Source: Prorocentrum cordatum
Taxonomy: Eukaryota; Sar; Dinophyceae; Prorocentrales; Prorocentraceae
Assembly (NCBI GenBank): GCA_963575745.1
Contig: CAUYUJ010019270.1
Location: 482,931-546,930, forward strand
Reading direction: 5' to 3'
Length of the DNA: 64,000 nucleotides
Part shown: positions 39,080 through 49,429 of the stretch, piece after piece
Position numbering within the stretch: position 1 is the first letter of the stretch
How the letters are laid out: every line of letters begins with the position of its first letter
Made by a program: the position numbers and the translations under genes
Notes under the pieces: model-generated
What the model was told of the DNA's origin: nothing
The model's database searches: none
What the model saw: only the letters and a program-made list of their open reading frames with translations

Positions 39080-40010
39080 TGCGCCGTTGTCATGAATACC
39101 ACGTAGACCACGTGCACGGCGACGTCCAGCAAGTAGACCACATGCAACGACGATGTCCAGCAAATAGACCACGTAGACCACGTGCGCGACGACGTCCAGC
39201 AAGTAGACCACGTGCACGACGACGTCCAGCAAGTAGACCACGTGCACGACGACGTCCAGCAAGTATAGACCACGTGCAACGACGACGTCCGGCAAGTAGA
39301 CCACGTAGACCACGTGCACGACGACGTCCAGCAAGTAGACCAGATGCAACGACGATGTCCAGCAAATAGACCACGTAGACCACGTGCGCGACGACCTCCA
39401 GCAAGTAGACCACCTGCACGACGACGTCCGGCAAGTAGACCACGTGCACGACGACGTCCAGCAAGTATAGACCACGTGCAACGACGACGTCCGGCAAGTA
39501 GACCACGTAGACCACGTGCACGACGACGTCCAGCAAGTAGACCAGATGCAACGACGATGTCCAGCAAATAGACCACGTAGACCACGTGCGCGACGACCTC
39601 CAGCAAGTAGACCACGTGCACGACGACGTCCGGCAAGTAGACCACGTGCACGACAACGCCCAGCAAGTATAGACCACGTGCAATGACGACGTCCGCCAAG
39701 TAGACCACGTAGAACATGTGCACGACGACGTCCGGCAAGTATACCGTTTGCACGACGACGTCGTGCAAGTAGGTCACGTGCATGACGACGTCCAGCAAGT
39801 AGACCACGAAGACCACGAAAACCATGTAGACCACGCGCACGACGACGTAGACCACGTGCACGACGGGCTCCAGCAAGTAGACCACGTGCACGACCGCGTC
39901 CACGAAGCGGCCGCTGACGGCCTCCCGGGCTGTCCTTCTATGCAAGTACACCACGTGCACGACGACGTCCATGCAGGGGCCGCTGGTACGCATTGGTAGA
40001 CCGCCTACAC
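39080..40010. repeat. 30-bp array (GTCCAGCAAGTAGACCACGT)
   Basis: About 30 units of GTCCAGCAAGTAGACCACGT plus GCACGACGAC, with variants (GTCCGGCAAGTAGACC, CAAATAGACCACGTAGACC). A higher-order repeat of about 200 bp is visible: the block from CAGATGCAACGACGATGTCC occurs at about 39341 and 39541. Most units hold the palindrome CACGTG. The array lies between gene D exons. Confidence 0.95.
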
Positions 40011-40199
40011 GACGTCCTTGGGGGGAACAGAGCGAGGCTTGAGCCAAAAACTACGGAACTGACAACGGTCTCACGCGCACGTCTGCGAGCGCTTTCGGGC
40101 CCCCTCGGATTCCACCCCCTCCGATTCCCCCCGCATGTTCTGAATTGCGCGCGTCCTCTTGTACCATCGCATATGTGCACCAGCAAGGGGGCAGAGAGT

Positions 40200-40370
40200 G
40201 TCCTCCGGTGGCGCCTACCTCGTGCCAGGGTGAAGCGGGGGTGCGCCTCAGAGCCGGGCCATTTATAATGCGCAAAGCTTTCGAAAGGCTTTCGGTGCAG
40301 CTCAATCGGCTGGAGATCATTAAACTTCAGTTCGGGCATGGGCGCCTCAGCATTCTCGGGATCCGAGAGC
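40200..40370 (-). CDS. gene D: possible exon (MPELKFNDLQPIELHRK)
   Basis: The minus frame reads PENAEAPMPELKFNDLQPIE, LHRKPFESFAHYKWPGSEAH, PRFTLARGRRHRRTL. The first 45 residues look coding; splice borders are unclear. It is placed with gene D only because of strand and distance. Confidence 0.4.
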
Positions 40371-40589
40371 CCCCCAAAGAGCAGGGCGCCCAAGAGGACA
40401 GGAGGACCCAGAAAGGCCCCCTCGACAATGGGAGGAGGGGGGGGGAGGAGGAGGACGTTAAGACCGAGGGCACCTTTAACACATATTGTTTGCCCCCCTC
40501 GGTATCCTTTCTCGAAGGGGGGGGGGGCGCAGTCAAAGCCATTGATGGCCCCCCTGGAACGCCTCCAGCCTCGGTTGAGCAGGCATGCA

Positions 40590-40955
40590 TTAAAGCTCCC
40601 ACCCGCTGGGAGTGGCTGCAGGGGGCTGGGACTGACTTGTTCCTCCTGGCCTTCCTCTTCCCCCCCCCTCGTCCTCCTCTTCCTCCTCCTCCTCCCCCTC
40701 CTCATCCTCCTCGTCCTCTTCCTTCCCCCCCCCCCCCTCTCCATCCTCCTCCTCATCCTCCTCCGCGCGCCGGGGCCGCTCTGAGCTGGCGGCCCGGGCC
40801 GCTGACGCCGACTTCCTCGCGACGGCCTGCGGCGAGCTCGTTGCTGGGGCCGCAGGGCTGCCTGGGGAACCATTGCCCGGACTCCGCCTGGATCCCCTGC
40901 GGCTGGGGGTGGCGGAAGCGGCGGGTTGGCGCTTCTTGGCGGGCATTGCTGGCAC
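40590..40955 (-). CDS. possible exon, basic then acidic (weak)
   Basis: Reads MPAKKRQPAASATPSRRGSR and SPGNGSPGSPAAPATSSPQA, then a Glu/Asp/Gly run made by a (TCC)n tract on the plus strand (40665-40755). The Ala/Ser/Pro/Arg part could be a disordered N-terminus starting at MPAMPAKK; the acidic run is simply the microsatellite. Confidence 0.3.
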   Translation of the reverse strand: MPAMPAKKRQPAASATPSRRGSRRSPGNGSPGSPAAPATSSPQAVARKSASAARAASSERPRRAEEDEEEDGEGGGGKEEDEEDEEGEEEEEEEDEGGGRGRPGGTSQSQPPAATPSGWEL

Positions 40956-41224
40956 TGGGCCACGCGCCAGAGAGACTCGAGCTGTAACTCTGATAACATG
41001 TGCAGATTATGATGTGTGAGCAATAAGAAGCTCCTCGGCTAAAAAACGAAAGCGATGGAGATATGTGCAGCTTGCCAGCTCTCTGGCTGTAGGTGGTTTA
41101 GCGCATTCTTTGCGGTTTCTTCCAAAGCCCCCTTTCGGCATGTAGCTCGGGCAAACAAGATGGCCCACGAATGTTCAAAGGAGGCCTCAGTGGGCGCAAG
41201 ATGACATCCAAGATGGTCCAAGGT

Positions 41225-41695
41225 AGCCGAGCAATCCCCCTAATGGTTTCACGTCTGTCCCCCCCCTGTGTGGTTTCATGTGTGTCGTTCCTCGTGGTTG
41301 CACGTGTGTCCCCCGTAGTGGTTTCACGTCTGTCCCCTCGTGCGTGGCTTCGCGCGTGTCCTCCCTCATGGTTGCACGTCTGTTCCCCCGTTATAGTGGT
41401 TTCACGTCTGTCCCCCTGTGCTGTTTCGCGCGTGCCCTCCCTCATGGTTGCACGTCTGCCCCCCATTAGTGGTTTCACGTCTGTCCCCCCCTATGGTTTC
41501 GCGCGTGTCCTCCCTCACGGTTGCACGTCAACCCCCACTAGTGGCTTCACGTCTGTCCCCCTGTGCGGTTTCGCGCGTGCCCCCCCCTCATGGTTGCACG
41601 TCTGCCCCCCCCCTCATGGTTTCACGGCTGACCCCCCCCCCCTATGGTGTCGCAGGTGTCCTCCCTCATGGTTGCACGTCTGTGCACGATGATTT
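41225..41695. repeat. about 30/60-bp array (GGTTGCACGTCTGTCCCCC)
   Basis: Alternating phrases GGTTGCACGTCTGTCCCC, GGTTTCACGTCTGTCCCCC and GGTTTCGCGCGTGTCCTCCC with CTCATGG. The basic step is about 30 bp and the composite step 60-90 bp. Confidence 0.9.
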
Positions 41696-42320
41696 CCCTC
41701 AGAGGTCCCCCGGCCCTCCGAGAGCCCGTAACAAGCATAAGAGCGCCCCAAAAGGATCCGCGAGGACCCCCAGAGAGCCCCACGATGGCTTCAACCGACA
41801 TCCGAGAACCTTTCGCGACACATATCCGCGAGTTACTTCTGGATGGGCTGGTGGGGATACGCGAAGCGTCAAGAATTGTGATGAATGCGGGATGGCCCCC
41901 CTCGCTGGCACGGCGGCGGGGTTTGCCGCAGCCGGCTGGGCACGTGCAAGGAAGCGCCGATTCGGGGGGCATCGCGACGTGATCCCACAGAGACCGATCC
42001 ATTCTCAAGAAGGGCGCCGTTGCGGGAACGGCGCCCTCCGCGCACAGGCGGACGAGGGAAGGCGATTGGGATGATGGGGGAAGGAGGCGAACGCGGACGA
42101 GGAGGGATGGGGGAACGAGGGACGGGGCATGAGGAACTGGGAGAAACTGGAATGGATGGTCTCAGAAACAGGCAGAAACACGAGGACGGGAAGGAAAGAG
42201 GGAGTCAAGGACCCCCTGGGCCCGATGCGAAATACAATCTCATCTTCTCGCAACCGAAGAAAGTTAATACATCCTCTGGCGTGTATGTTTGTCCCCATGC
42301 GCTATCCTGCAGACGGCCCC
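41696..42320. other. no gene seen; holds the short dispersed word
   Basis: GGATGGGCTGGTGGGGATAC GCGAAGCGTCAAGAATT at 41840-41877, the best copy of a word seen in weaker form at 13848, 15405 and 35945. The rest is GC-rich unique sequence and a GGAGG tract. Confidence 0.5.
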
Positions 42321-43922
42321 TCAATCGGAAGTGGAAGAGTTGCCATCGGAGCTTGGGCCCGAGCTGGAAGCAAGCGCGTCCAGTAAGTGTTCGGGTATTG
42401 GATGGTCATCTGCCTGTTCCAGCTCCATGTAGGGAGGGTGGTCTTTCAAAGCCATGTGGGCGGCGGTGCCCCCCTCGCACAAGCCGCGAATGCACCACTC
42501 CTTCAAGAGTCTCTCTGTCATCTGTGGGCCTCCGTGAGCTGCGAAGTGTCGGCGCCGCCTGCACTTGCTCTGGTCATGGTCGGGGTGGTAGCAGAAGACC
42601 TCCCAGCCCGCCTGTTGGCCGGTTGTCCTGTTCCAGTGCGGAGTAAACTGAAACATCTGACGCCACCTGAAGCCCGAGACGTCGTGGTCGGGATCGGCAA
42701 TCACGGCGGCAGCAGCGCCGCTGCTAGCCGCTGCGCCAGCGCCGCTGCTAGCCGCTGCGCCAGCACCAGCGGCCCCGCCAGGCCCGCCCGAAGCGCCACT
42801 GGCCTCGGCCGCAGGGCCCTCGGCGGGGTCGTCCATGGAGAAATCCATTTCCTCCAGCATCTTGCCCAAGGAATCCGCCGAGCGGCGAACTGCCAGCCGG
42901 CGCGTGCAATCTGAAGACGGACCTTGGTGGACCCGAGTGCCGCCACGCGCGGCCGAAGGGCGCGACCTCGCGCGACACTTGCGCGGGCAACCAGCGGGCA
43001 ACATACTGGCGGCAGGGCAAGTAACAAGATAAACTCGGTCGTCGGCGGAACCTGCGACAGCACACATATCGATCGAGTCCTCATCGTGCGGGAGCATATC
43101 CAACAGACTGGGGTGATCGGAAACATCGGATGTCTCAAGATCAAGCGCCAACGCTGCCCCTGGAATTTCCACGGCCCGCCGCCGCCGGCCGCCCCTGCAA
43201 GGGCCCCGGGCGGCCCCGCGGCCCCGTGCAGCGGCGGGCACTGGCGGTGCAAGCGCGGCTAAACCCTCGCGCGCTGGCTCTATGCAGAATGGCCCGCACT
43301 GCCGACGCGGCTTCGGAACGTACGCCTTGCCCTGCAAGATGCACTTGTAATAAGCCGGTGCCCGGAAAGCCTGCACGGGCTGTTTGTGGTCGGCAGCTGT
43401 CAAGAGCGCCCGCAGATACAAAGGTTGCAGCGATGTTTGGGCGTCCTTCAAATACCAAGTCTTGGACTGGCCGACGACGTAAGGAACGGCATCTTTGGAA
43501 CGTGCGCACAGCTCGCAAACCCAGCCCTCGGAATCCATCATCATCAACAACTCGAAATAAGATCGGTCTTGCAAGGGCACCCCCGGCCGCGGCGTCCTCA
43601 GAAAACGGACGGGCTTGATATTATGCGCCATTTGAAACGTCTGCAAACCGAACTCGGTAAACTGATAGGTCACCTCGTTTGCGGATGTGCGTGTCGAAGA
43701 AAGCCTGTTGTGTTGTTCAAATACCCGCTGCTCAAGCGAATGGAGCGCCCGGCATATGCTTTGATGCGAGCTGGAGCGCGAGGCCGTCCAAGGCATGATG
43801 ACGTCTGTCACCGCGCAGAGCCAGGGCTCGAATATATTGCACCAGAGCCGCGATCGAGCAGCCCCGCATTGGCACGACGGGCCGCGTCGGGCCACGAGGA
43901 GGATGCCTGCTCCACGCCCCAT
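42321..43922 (-). CDS. set C: C-terminal fragment with Cys/His cluster
   Basis: An open frame of 533 codons to a stop at 42321. The best parts are PGVPLQDRSYFELLMMMDSE, GWVCELCARSKDAVPYVVGQ, then LLDMLPHDEDSIDMCAVAGS, and the end VSGFRWRQMFQFTPHWNRTT, EVFCYHPDHDQSKCRRRRHF, TERLLKEWCIRGLCEGGTAA. Around residues 440-460 C-Y-H-P-D-H-x4-C is a possible zinc site. The middle (43200-42850) is Ala/Gly/Arg-rich, and frame changes there cannot be excluded. From memory, this kind of C-x-H-P-D-H...W..AH..H tail recurs in many unannotated dinoflagellate proteins. Function unknown; a high-copy, element-related family is possible. Confidence 0.55.
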   Translation of the reverse strand: MGRGAGILLVARRGPSCQCGAARSRLWCNIFEPWLCAVTDVIMPWTASRSSSHQSICRALHSLEQRVFEQHNRLSSTRTSANEVTYQFTEFGLQTFQMAHNIKPVRFLRTPRPGVPLQDRSYFELLMMMDSEGWVCELCARSKDAVPYVVGQSKTWYLKDAQTSLQPLYLRALLTAADHKQPVQAFRAPAYYKCILQGKAYVPKPRRQCGPFCIEPAREGLAALAPPVPAAARGRGAARGPCRGGRRRRAVEIPGAALALDLETSDVSDHPSLLDMLPHDEDSIDMCAVAGSADDRVYLVTCPAASMLPAGCPRKCRARSRPSAARGGTRVHQGPSSDCTRRLAVRRSADSLGKMLEEMDFSMDDPAEGPAAEASGASGGPGGAAGAGAAASSGAGAAASSGAAAAVIADPDHDVSGFRWRQMFQFTPHWNRTTGQQAGWEVFCYHPDHDQSKCRRRRHFAAHGGPQMTERLLKEWCIRGLCEGGTAAHMALKDHPPYMELEQADDHPIPEHLLDALASSSGPSSDGNSSTSD

Positions 43923-43928
43923 GGGTTT

Positions 43929-44645
43929 TCATGCCCTTCCATGCGGGTGCAGGCGGTCACGGCGAAGCCGACGCATCCGCCCAACCTCCATCATATCGGG
44001 CCCATACTCCCCAGACGCATCCAAGACAAATTGACCACCCTCCAAACGCCTCGCATTCAACGCCGACTGGAGCAATAATTGGCCAGCCTGCGACTGCGCA
44101 ACTGGAACGGACACGCCTTGGAAATAATAATGCAAAGCGCTTGCGGGCTGCCAGGCACAGAGAGTCCTGATGTCCGGGCGCGCAAGGAAATTCGACGACA
44201 GCACCATCAAGCCGTCGGCATCGGCGCCTTGGCCATCGCGGGGGGCCGAAAAACACGCGAACAAACGAGCCCTCTGCCCATCCGTGCCCCACTCCCCATC
44301 CGCCTCAATCCTCGGTGGGGAATGTGGCAGGGAAGAGGGGCGCTCATATGCGGGTGTTTGGGCCCCCCCATCGTCCATCTCTAAAGCGACGCGGACAATT
44401 TTGGCCGCCTTGTTATATTCAACTAAAGGGCACTCCCTGATATAAAGCAGAGCACCTGAGCCAGCATCTGCGTTGGCAGCTCTGAGACGCTTTGCGCCGG
44501 GCGGCAACTTCACGCACTCAGGGGTGGCACGCTGCGCGGTAAAGAAGAATAGATTCTTGCGGCCAGCGGGCTGCGCCGGCGCATCCAGGATCTCGCAGGG
44601 AGGCGGGGGCACGGGCTCGAGCTCGAATCTGCCCGCTGGCAGCAA
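43929..44645 (-). CDS. set C: fragment upstream of the Cys/His end
   Basis: Reads MLPAGRFELEPVPPPPCEIL, DAPAQPAGRKNLFFFTAQRA, TPECVKLPPGAKRLRAANAD, then LSSNFLARPDIRTLCAWQPA, HYYFQGVSVPVAQSQAGQLL and GGQFVLDASGEYGPDMMEV. It stops at 43929, a few bases before the next fragment begins in another frame (VGFAVTACTRMEGHENPWGV is the alternative reading across the join). This suggests a frameshift rather than an intron. Function unknown. Confidence 0.55.
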   Translation of the reverse strand: MLPAGRFELEPVPPPPCEILDAPAQPAGRKNLFFFTAQRATPECVKLPPGAKRLRAANADAGSGALLYIRECPLVEYNKAAKIVRVALEMDDGGAQTPAYERPSSLPHSPPRIEADGEWGTDGQRARLFACFSAPRDGQGADADGLMVLSSNFLARPDIRTLCAWQPASALHYYFQGVSVPVAQSQAGQLLLQSALNARRLEGGQFVLDASGEYGPDMMEVGRMRRLRRDRLHPHGRA

Positions 44646-44829
44646 AGGGGCGACCTGCCCACACTACCCATTATCCAAGCGACCATTGTCGTGGGAAGAC
44701 ACGAAAAGGCTCTGCCCCTGAACAGGTCACCGCGAATGCCAATCCAAGTGCGTACATTCAGCGACGCCTGCGCAAAAGACAAACTTACTTGCGTCTGGCA
44801 TATAATGCTAGTTTTGCCCGCGTGCCCTC

Positions 44830-45120
44830 ACTGCCCTCCAGTCTGGCACCGCGCCTGCCTGCCCCCACCCCCCCCCCCGCGACCGGCTGGGGCCCATTCT
44901 TCCGGCAAGGATCGAACACATCCGCCAAGTACGATGTGAACACGTCTGGAGCAGTAGTCAAGAAAGGGCCAAATGAAAATACCGCCTTCTCATACTCGGG
45001 CTCGTTCGTCAACATCTTCAAATACTGCACAGCTGCAATGCCCATTACACGAGACAACACCTGCCCGCAAGCGTCTATGGCTCCAGCTGGCGGCTCTTCG
45101 GCAAGCGGCGCCGCCTCCAC
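44830..45120 (-). CDS. set C: fragment
   Basis: Reads SRVMGIAAVQYLKMLTNEPE, YEKAVFSFGPFLTTAPDVFT, SYLADVFDPCRKNGPQPVAG, ending in a C-rich tract on the plus strand (44862-44880). Between it and 44645 lies another open piece, ASLNVRTWIGIRGDLFRGRA. Function unknown. Confidence 0.5.
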
Positions 45121-45239
45121 CTGCCCCTACCCCTCTGGGATATGGGAGCGGGAACTTTCAGACAAGAGTGGTGCACAGACGGGGTGAGAACTGTCAAAAA
45201 ATAAAAAACACTGCGTGAAACAAAGAACAATTGCACAGA

Positions 45240-45470
45240 CCCTTGCAATGCCCTGCGAAGACCCCCGCAATGACCCTGCGAAGACCTTGCAACGAAACCA
45301 AATAACAAACATCATGCAATGTTGGTCAAACGGCCCTGCAAACGGCCCTGCAACGTCTTGCAAACCACCTGGCAATGTCCGTCCGTGCCGATCGGAATTA
45401 CAGGGGGTCCTTATAGCAATCATGCGCAAAAGGGAAAACCCGAACCTGCCATGACGACGTGTGGCCCGTT
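45240..45470. repeat. degenerate CCCTGCAAA/CCCTGCGAAGAC words
   Basis: About ten CCTGC(A/G)A(A/T)(A/G) words at 10-25 bp spacing; a similar cluster is at 10921-11000. Confidence 0.6.
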
Positions 45471-46475
45471 TTTTCGCCGCCCGCGGACCAGGAAAGCAAA
45501 ACGAGGGAGCCGAACGATTCACCCGAGGATGAAGACGGGCGGGGGGCCGAACGATCCCCCGAAGGAGGACGAGGTGGGCGGGGGGCGCCGCGGGAAACCC
45601 CCTGAGGACGAGGGGGCAGGAAGAGGAGGGAAAAAACCTAGGGACTCACCTGGTGAGTCGTTCGTTTCCCTCCCCGCCCCAAGCTCCTCTGTCCTCCCTA
45701 CACTCTGTTGAGTCGTTCGTTTCCCTCCCCGTCCCACCCTCCTCTGTCCTCCCCGTCCTGGGGGGATTCGTTGGGTACCTCCACGGGGGGGGCTTCTCGG
45801 GGCCCTCTTGAACCCATTGGGGGATCTTCCTCTGGCCCCGGAGACGGCCAGGAAAAGCCCAGGCAGCCGCACGAGAGCTCAACGAGGGCATGGAGCTCCT
45901 GCGCGCTGGAGCTCGAGAGGGAATCGCCCGAAGTATTACCATACAGACCACGAGAAAGGTGCCTCGTTCCCTGCCCTCCCTGCCCGAGACGCCTCACCCG
46001 GCTCGGCCGCATCCGTGGCTGCATCATCTTCCACGCCCTCTAACGCCACCATCTCGTCTATCACCGCGCCCGCGGCACTGGGTTCCGCAGCTTGGTCCGC
46101 CAGCGGGCCCGCTGCTGGCGGCGGGGGCCGTGGAGGAGGCGGTGGAGGCGGCTCGTTTGGGGGTAACGGCTGGAAAAGCGTGCCCCCGTCCACGTGAAAT
46201 GCGCCAGCCCCCCCATGCGGGGCCTCCAGGCTTCTGGCGGCTAGCGGTTTCTGAGGCGCGTTGTCTGGGAGGGATCTGAACGTTAGAGGCCCGCCTAGAA
46301 ACAGAAACCACGGTTTCCAGCAAAACGTATGTCCTGCGAAAGCGGCCGAAACTCGGGGCGGAAATTCGGGCAGTTATTCGCCAGAGCAACATGGCGAGGA
46401 CGAGGAGGAGGAAGGAAACCCACGAAATGGGGAGCTGAACCATGTGCCCGAAAAGCGGCCATGGCCCCGGACTCG
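45471..46475. other. no gene assigned; GCCGAACGATTCACCC words and Gly/Pro-rich readings
   Basis: Words related to the inverted array of 13.1 kb (CCGAACGATTCACCCGAGG at 45508, GGTGAGTCGTTCGTTTCCCT at 45650 and again near 45710). At 46100-46160 a GGC/GGA-rich stretch. No convincing exon. Confidence 0.45.
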
Positions 46476-46572
46476 GGCAAACCCTTGAGAATCGGGCAAA
46501 CCCAGAAATGACGATAGTGGAGTTTGGGGCAAACACATATTGGAGTATCGGGCAAACCCAGAAAAAAAGAAT
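46476..46572. repeat. about 35-bp array, left part (GGAGTATCGGGCAAACCCAG)
   Basis: Three to four units of GGAGTATCGGGCAAACCCAG plus AAAAGAGATA-like spacer. The array continues at 47818-48045, beyond the composite element, so the element is inserted within it. Confidence 0.9.
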
Positions 46573-46858
46573 TGGAGTGGCGAAGGACCCAACCATATGC
46601 AGTTGTAAGTAACGCAATTGTGAATGTCATCTTCGGTGGAGCTCCCTTCGGTTTTTCTTCCCCCTGCGCACCGCTGTGGTTCACATTTACGCGGGCGCGA
46701 ATGTGCAATGTTCCGCTCGTACAGTGTCAGGCGTGCCGAAGTGGGTGCGGGGGGCGCATGTGGACGGGGCGATGAAGCCTTCGATCGTCGTCGTCGTCGT
46801 CGTGGTCCTGGTCGTGGACGTGGTCGTGGTCGTGGTCGGGGTCGCGGTCGTGGTCGCG

Positions 46859-46925
<67 letters not shown>

Positions 46926-46929
46926 GCTG

Positions 46930-47240
46930 GTTACGGACGGCCGGGCGGACGACCGGCCGGAAAGTTCGAACTTTCCGGTTGGTCGGCCGCCCCGCCATCG
47001 TCGTCGTCATCGTCATCATCGTCATCATCATGGTCGACGCCCGGGCGGACGACCGACCAGGAAATTCGAACTTTCCGGTTGGTCGGCCGCCCCGCCGTCG
47101 TCGTCGTCATCGTCATCATCGTCATCATGGTCGACGGCCGAGCGGACGACAGACCAGAAAGTTCGAACTTTCCGGTTAGTCGGCCGCCCCGCCGTCGTCG
47201 TCGTCGTCATCGTCATCATCGTCATCATCGTGGTCGACGG
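46930..47240. repeat. 100-bp minisatellite, three to four units, copy 2
   Basis: Same unit as 18450-20220, including AAGTTCGAACTTTCCGGTTG and CGGCCGCCCCGCC. ATGGTCGACG words at about 47030 and 47127, and the variant GTGGTCGACGGCCGCTGAAA at 47230 that ends both arrays. Confidence 0.95.
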
Positions 47241-47526
47241 CCGCTGAAATTACTTCTAATGACCGCCCCGGCTGAGCCTCGTCGTCATCGTCGTCGTCAT
47301 CCTCCTCCTCCTCCTCGTCCTCGTCGTCGTCGTCGTCGTGTTCGTCGTCGTCGTCGTCGTGTTCGTCTCTGTTCTTGGGACACCCCACACCGCCATTCTC
47401 CGCCTCGCCTCCACCACGCCCCGCCGTCGTCGTCGTCATCGGCCACGACAACGTTCGACCACGCCCTGTCGTCGTTATCAAATTGAACGCCCTGGTGTCT
47501 ACACGTGCGCTCATGCTACCTAACAA

Positions 47527-47615
47527 CCAAAAGTACCACACGCAGTGCGGTACTTTTCTGTGGTGTCCCCGGGGCGCGGGCAGCCAAAAGTACCACGCGC
47601 AGTGTGGTACTTTTC
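47527..47615. other. hairpin pair, copy 2
   Basis: Hairpin 1: AAAAGTACCACAC-GCA-GTGCGGTACTTTT (one mismatch). Hairpin 2: AAAAGTACCACGC-GCA-GTGTGGTACTTTT (one G-T wobble). Compare the fully paired forms at 20524-20612. Confidence 0.9.
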
Positions 47616-47817
47616 TGTGGTGTCCTCGGGGCGCGGGATACTCCCAGTTAAGATGGTGGCCATGGTGTTGATGCTGATGACGATGATGATGATGCTTATG
47701 ATGACGACGACGAGGATGATAGGAGGATAAAGGAGGGGGAGGAGCAAAAAGGAGGAGGAACGCGGGGGCACCGTCCTTTCAAAACGAGGACCCAACACCA
47801 CAGGATGATAGGGAATT

Positions 47818-48045
47818 ATTTGAATATCGGACAAACCAAGAAAAGAGATAGGGCAAACCCAGAAAAGAGCTGCTAGAGCACCGGGCAAACCCAGTAAAGA
47901 GATTTTGGGGTATCGGGCCAATCCAGAATACAGATACTGGGGCATCGGGCAAACCCCAAAAAGCGATATCTGGAGTGTCGGGCAAAGCCATATTGGAGTA
48001 TCGGGCAAATCCAGACAAGAGCTATTGGAGTATGGGGCAAACCCA
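47818..48045. repeat. about 35-bp array, right part
   Basis: Six to seven units of TATCGGGCAAACCCAGAAAA-type sequence with GAGATATTGGAG-like spacers, continuing the array at 46476-46572. Confidence 0.92.
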
Positions 48046-48181
48046 TAAGTCAGCAGGCGGACTCAAAAGCTTGAAACGGGGACAGACAAGTTGAAATAAG
48101 ATGTTGCTCGAAGCCCTTTTGGAGCCGTCTCGGGGCCCTCTTGGGCCCTCACTCTGATCCGCAATTGCGGGGGCCACGTAT

Positions 48182-48890
48182 CATCCAGACCCGCTACAAA
48201 TGCAGCGAAGGCCGTGGGATGGCACGAGCGAAGCTCCATGACATAGCACCTTGACAACATCAGGACGGAGAGAGCGGTTCAACTCTCGAAGACTTGATCG
48301 CGCGAGGAGCTCTTGGATCCCGGGGTGCCCATACAAGCCCATTTTGCGCACGACAGTGTTCGCTGTCTTGGCCTGGGCGCAGCATTCTGCGAGTGTCTTG
48401 AAGGACCCCTGGAAAGCAGCATTGAGAATAATATCCTTCACTTGCGGCAATACAAAACGAAAGCCAAGATGCAGAGCTGTGGCGTTAGGGGCGTTGACAA
48501 AGAACCTCTTCGCCAATGCGTGCCTCGATTCGATCCACCTTTCCACGACGAAGGGGAAAAACATTCTGGCCGCGAGCGGCTCTAGCACTGCCAAGCCTTC
48601 CCTCGAACTGCCCGAAATGAAAGACTCCATGTCTGCATGCCCAGGGGTCCCAGGAATACACAACAGACGGACAAGCCAGTGCTGCGTGGCCTCTTCCCCT
48701 GATATCTCGTACAACCTGAGGGACTTGACGGCGCAAGCGCGGGCCGTTTGCTCATCGGGATGCGCACTTCCGAATAAGGACCACGGCAATTGATTCCAAT
48801 ATGCGGACTTGGCCGTAAAATCCGCCTGCCCGCCAGTTGCGGGCAAAGGTGTCGTAAAAGAGCCCTGTCTGAACATATAGTTCATTGTTC
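48182..48890 (-). CDS. set C: fragment ERWIESRHALAKR
   Basis: An open frame starting at MNYMFRQGSFTTPLPATGGQ (just after a CT microsatellite) and running 235 codons to a stop at 48181. Key stretches are YWNQLPWSLFGSAHPDEQTA, EATQHWLVRLLCIPGTPGHA, LEPLAARMFFPFVVERWIES, RHALAKRFFVNAPNATALHL and GFRFVLPQVKDIILNAAFQG, then AECCAQAKTANTVVRKMGLY. Even composition, G/C third positions and no low complexity make coding origin very likely. F-x-V-E-R-W-x-E-x-x-H-A is a phrase I associate with repeated unannotated dinoflagellate proteins; a catalytic role is not shown. Whether it is one exon of a larger gene or a retro-copy is open. Confidence 0.6.
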
Positions 48891-48950
48891 TTCTCTCTCT
48901 CTCTCTGTCAGTTCTCTCTCTCGTTCTCTCACTATCCCTCGCGCTCTCTA
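48885..48950. repeat. (CT)n microsatellite
   Basis: CTCTCTCTCTCTGTCAG and TTCTCTCTCTCGTTCTCTC; a shorter relative lies at 49258-49290, where the phrase TATGGARAACGCCTCYTCCA is also repeated (48950 and 49289). Confidence 0.9.
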
Positions 48951-49065
48951 TGGAAAACGCCTCCTCCACCTGCATCCCCAGACAGGCTAACCCATGCAGG
49001 GATGCCCCCGAAAGGCTAACCACTTGAGAACGCATGCTGAAAAAAGGTGCATGCCCAGGGCGGCA

Positions 49066-49255
49066 TCGGACTGCGGTGGTAGTGCGACTATTGATGCGTC
49101 AGGGCACGAGGAAAACGGACGCTTAAGCACACAAGGAAAACGGGCGCTTAAGGACACGAGGAGAACTGGCGCTTAAGGGCACGAGGAAAACAAACGCTTA
49201 AGGACACGACGAAAACGGACGCTTAAGGACACGAGGAAAACGAACGTTTAAGGAC
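49066..49255. repeat. about 26-bp array (CGGACGCTTAAGGACACGAG), copy 2
   Basis: Introduced by CATCGGACTGCGGTGGTAGT and GACTATTGATGCGTC, then seven units; same as 12365-12690. It is flanked by two copies of GCATCCCCAGACAGGCTAAC-like sequence (48970 and 49313), so it sits inside a duplicated 60-bp phrase. Confidence 0.9.
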
Positions 49256-49429
49256 TCTTCGTTCTCTCGCTATCTGTCACTCTCTCTCTATGGAGAACGC
49301 CTCTTCCACCTACATCCCCAGACAGGCGAACCCATGCAGGCCGAAAGGTCTAGTGGGCGCACGCGCCCCTGAAGCCCTGGAAAACAATACATTCACATGT
49401 TCCAATAATATTCGGGAAGGGGGGGGCGG

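Larger units (their letters stand above)
46574..47812 (+). mobile_element. composite repeat element, copy 2 (three to four 100-bp units)
   Basis: GGAGTGGCGAAGGACCCAAC, CATATGCAGTTGTAAGTAAC, GCAATTGTGAATGTC at the left and GGGGGCACCGTCCTTTCAAA, ACGAGGACCCAACACCACAG, GATGATAG at the right match copy 1 almost base for base. So does the inside, apart from only three to four 100-bp units (46930-47240) against 18. GAATT stands at both borders (46569-46573, 47813-47817). Because the flanks are one interrupted 35-bp array, the insertion and its borders are well defined. Confidence 0.8.

Noticed and set aside
39080-40010. CRISPR-like 30-bp repeats
   Set aside because: Units are contiguous with no unique spacers.
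42321-43922. Named transposase for the Cys/His-tailed fragment
   Set aside because: No DDE/D, HUH or recombinase motif could be placed; the resemblance is only to unannotated proteins recalled from memory.
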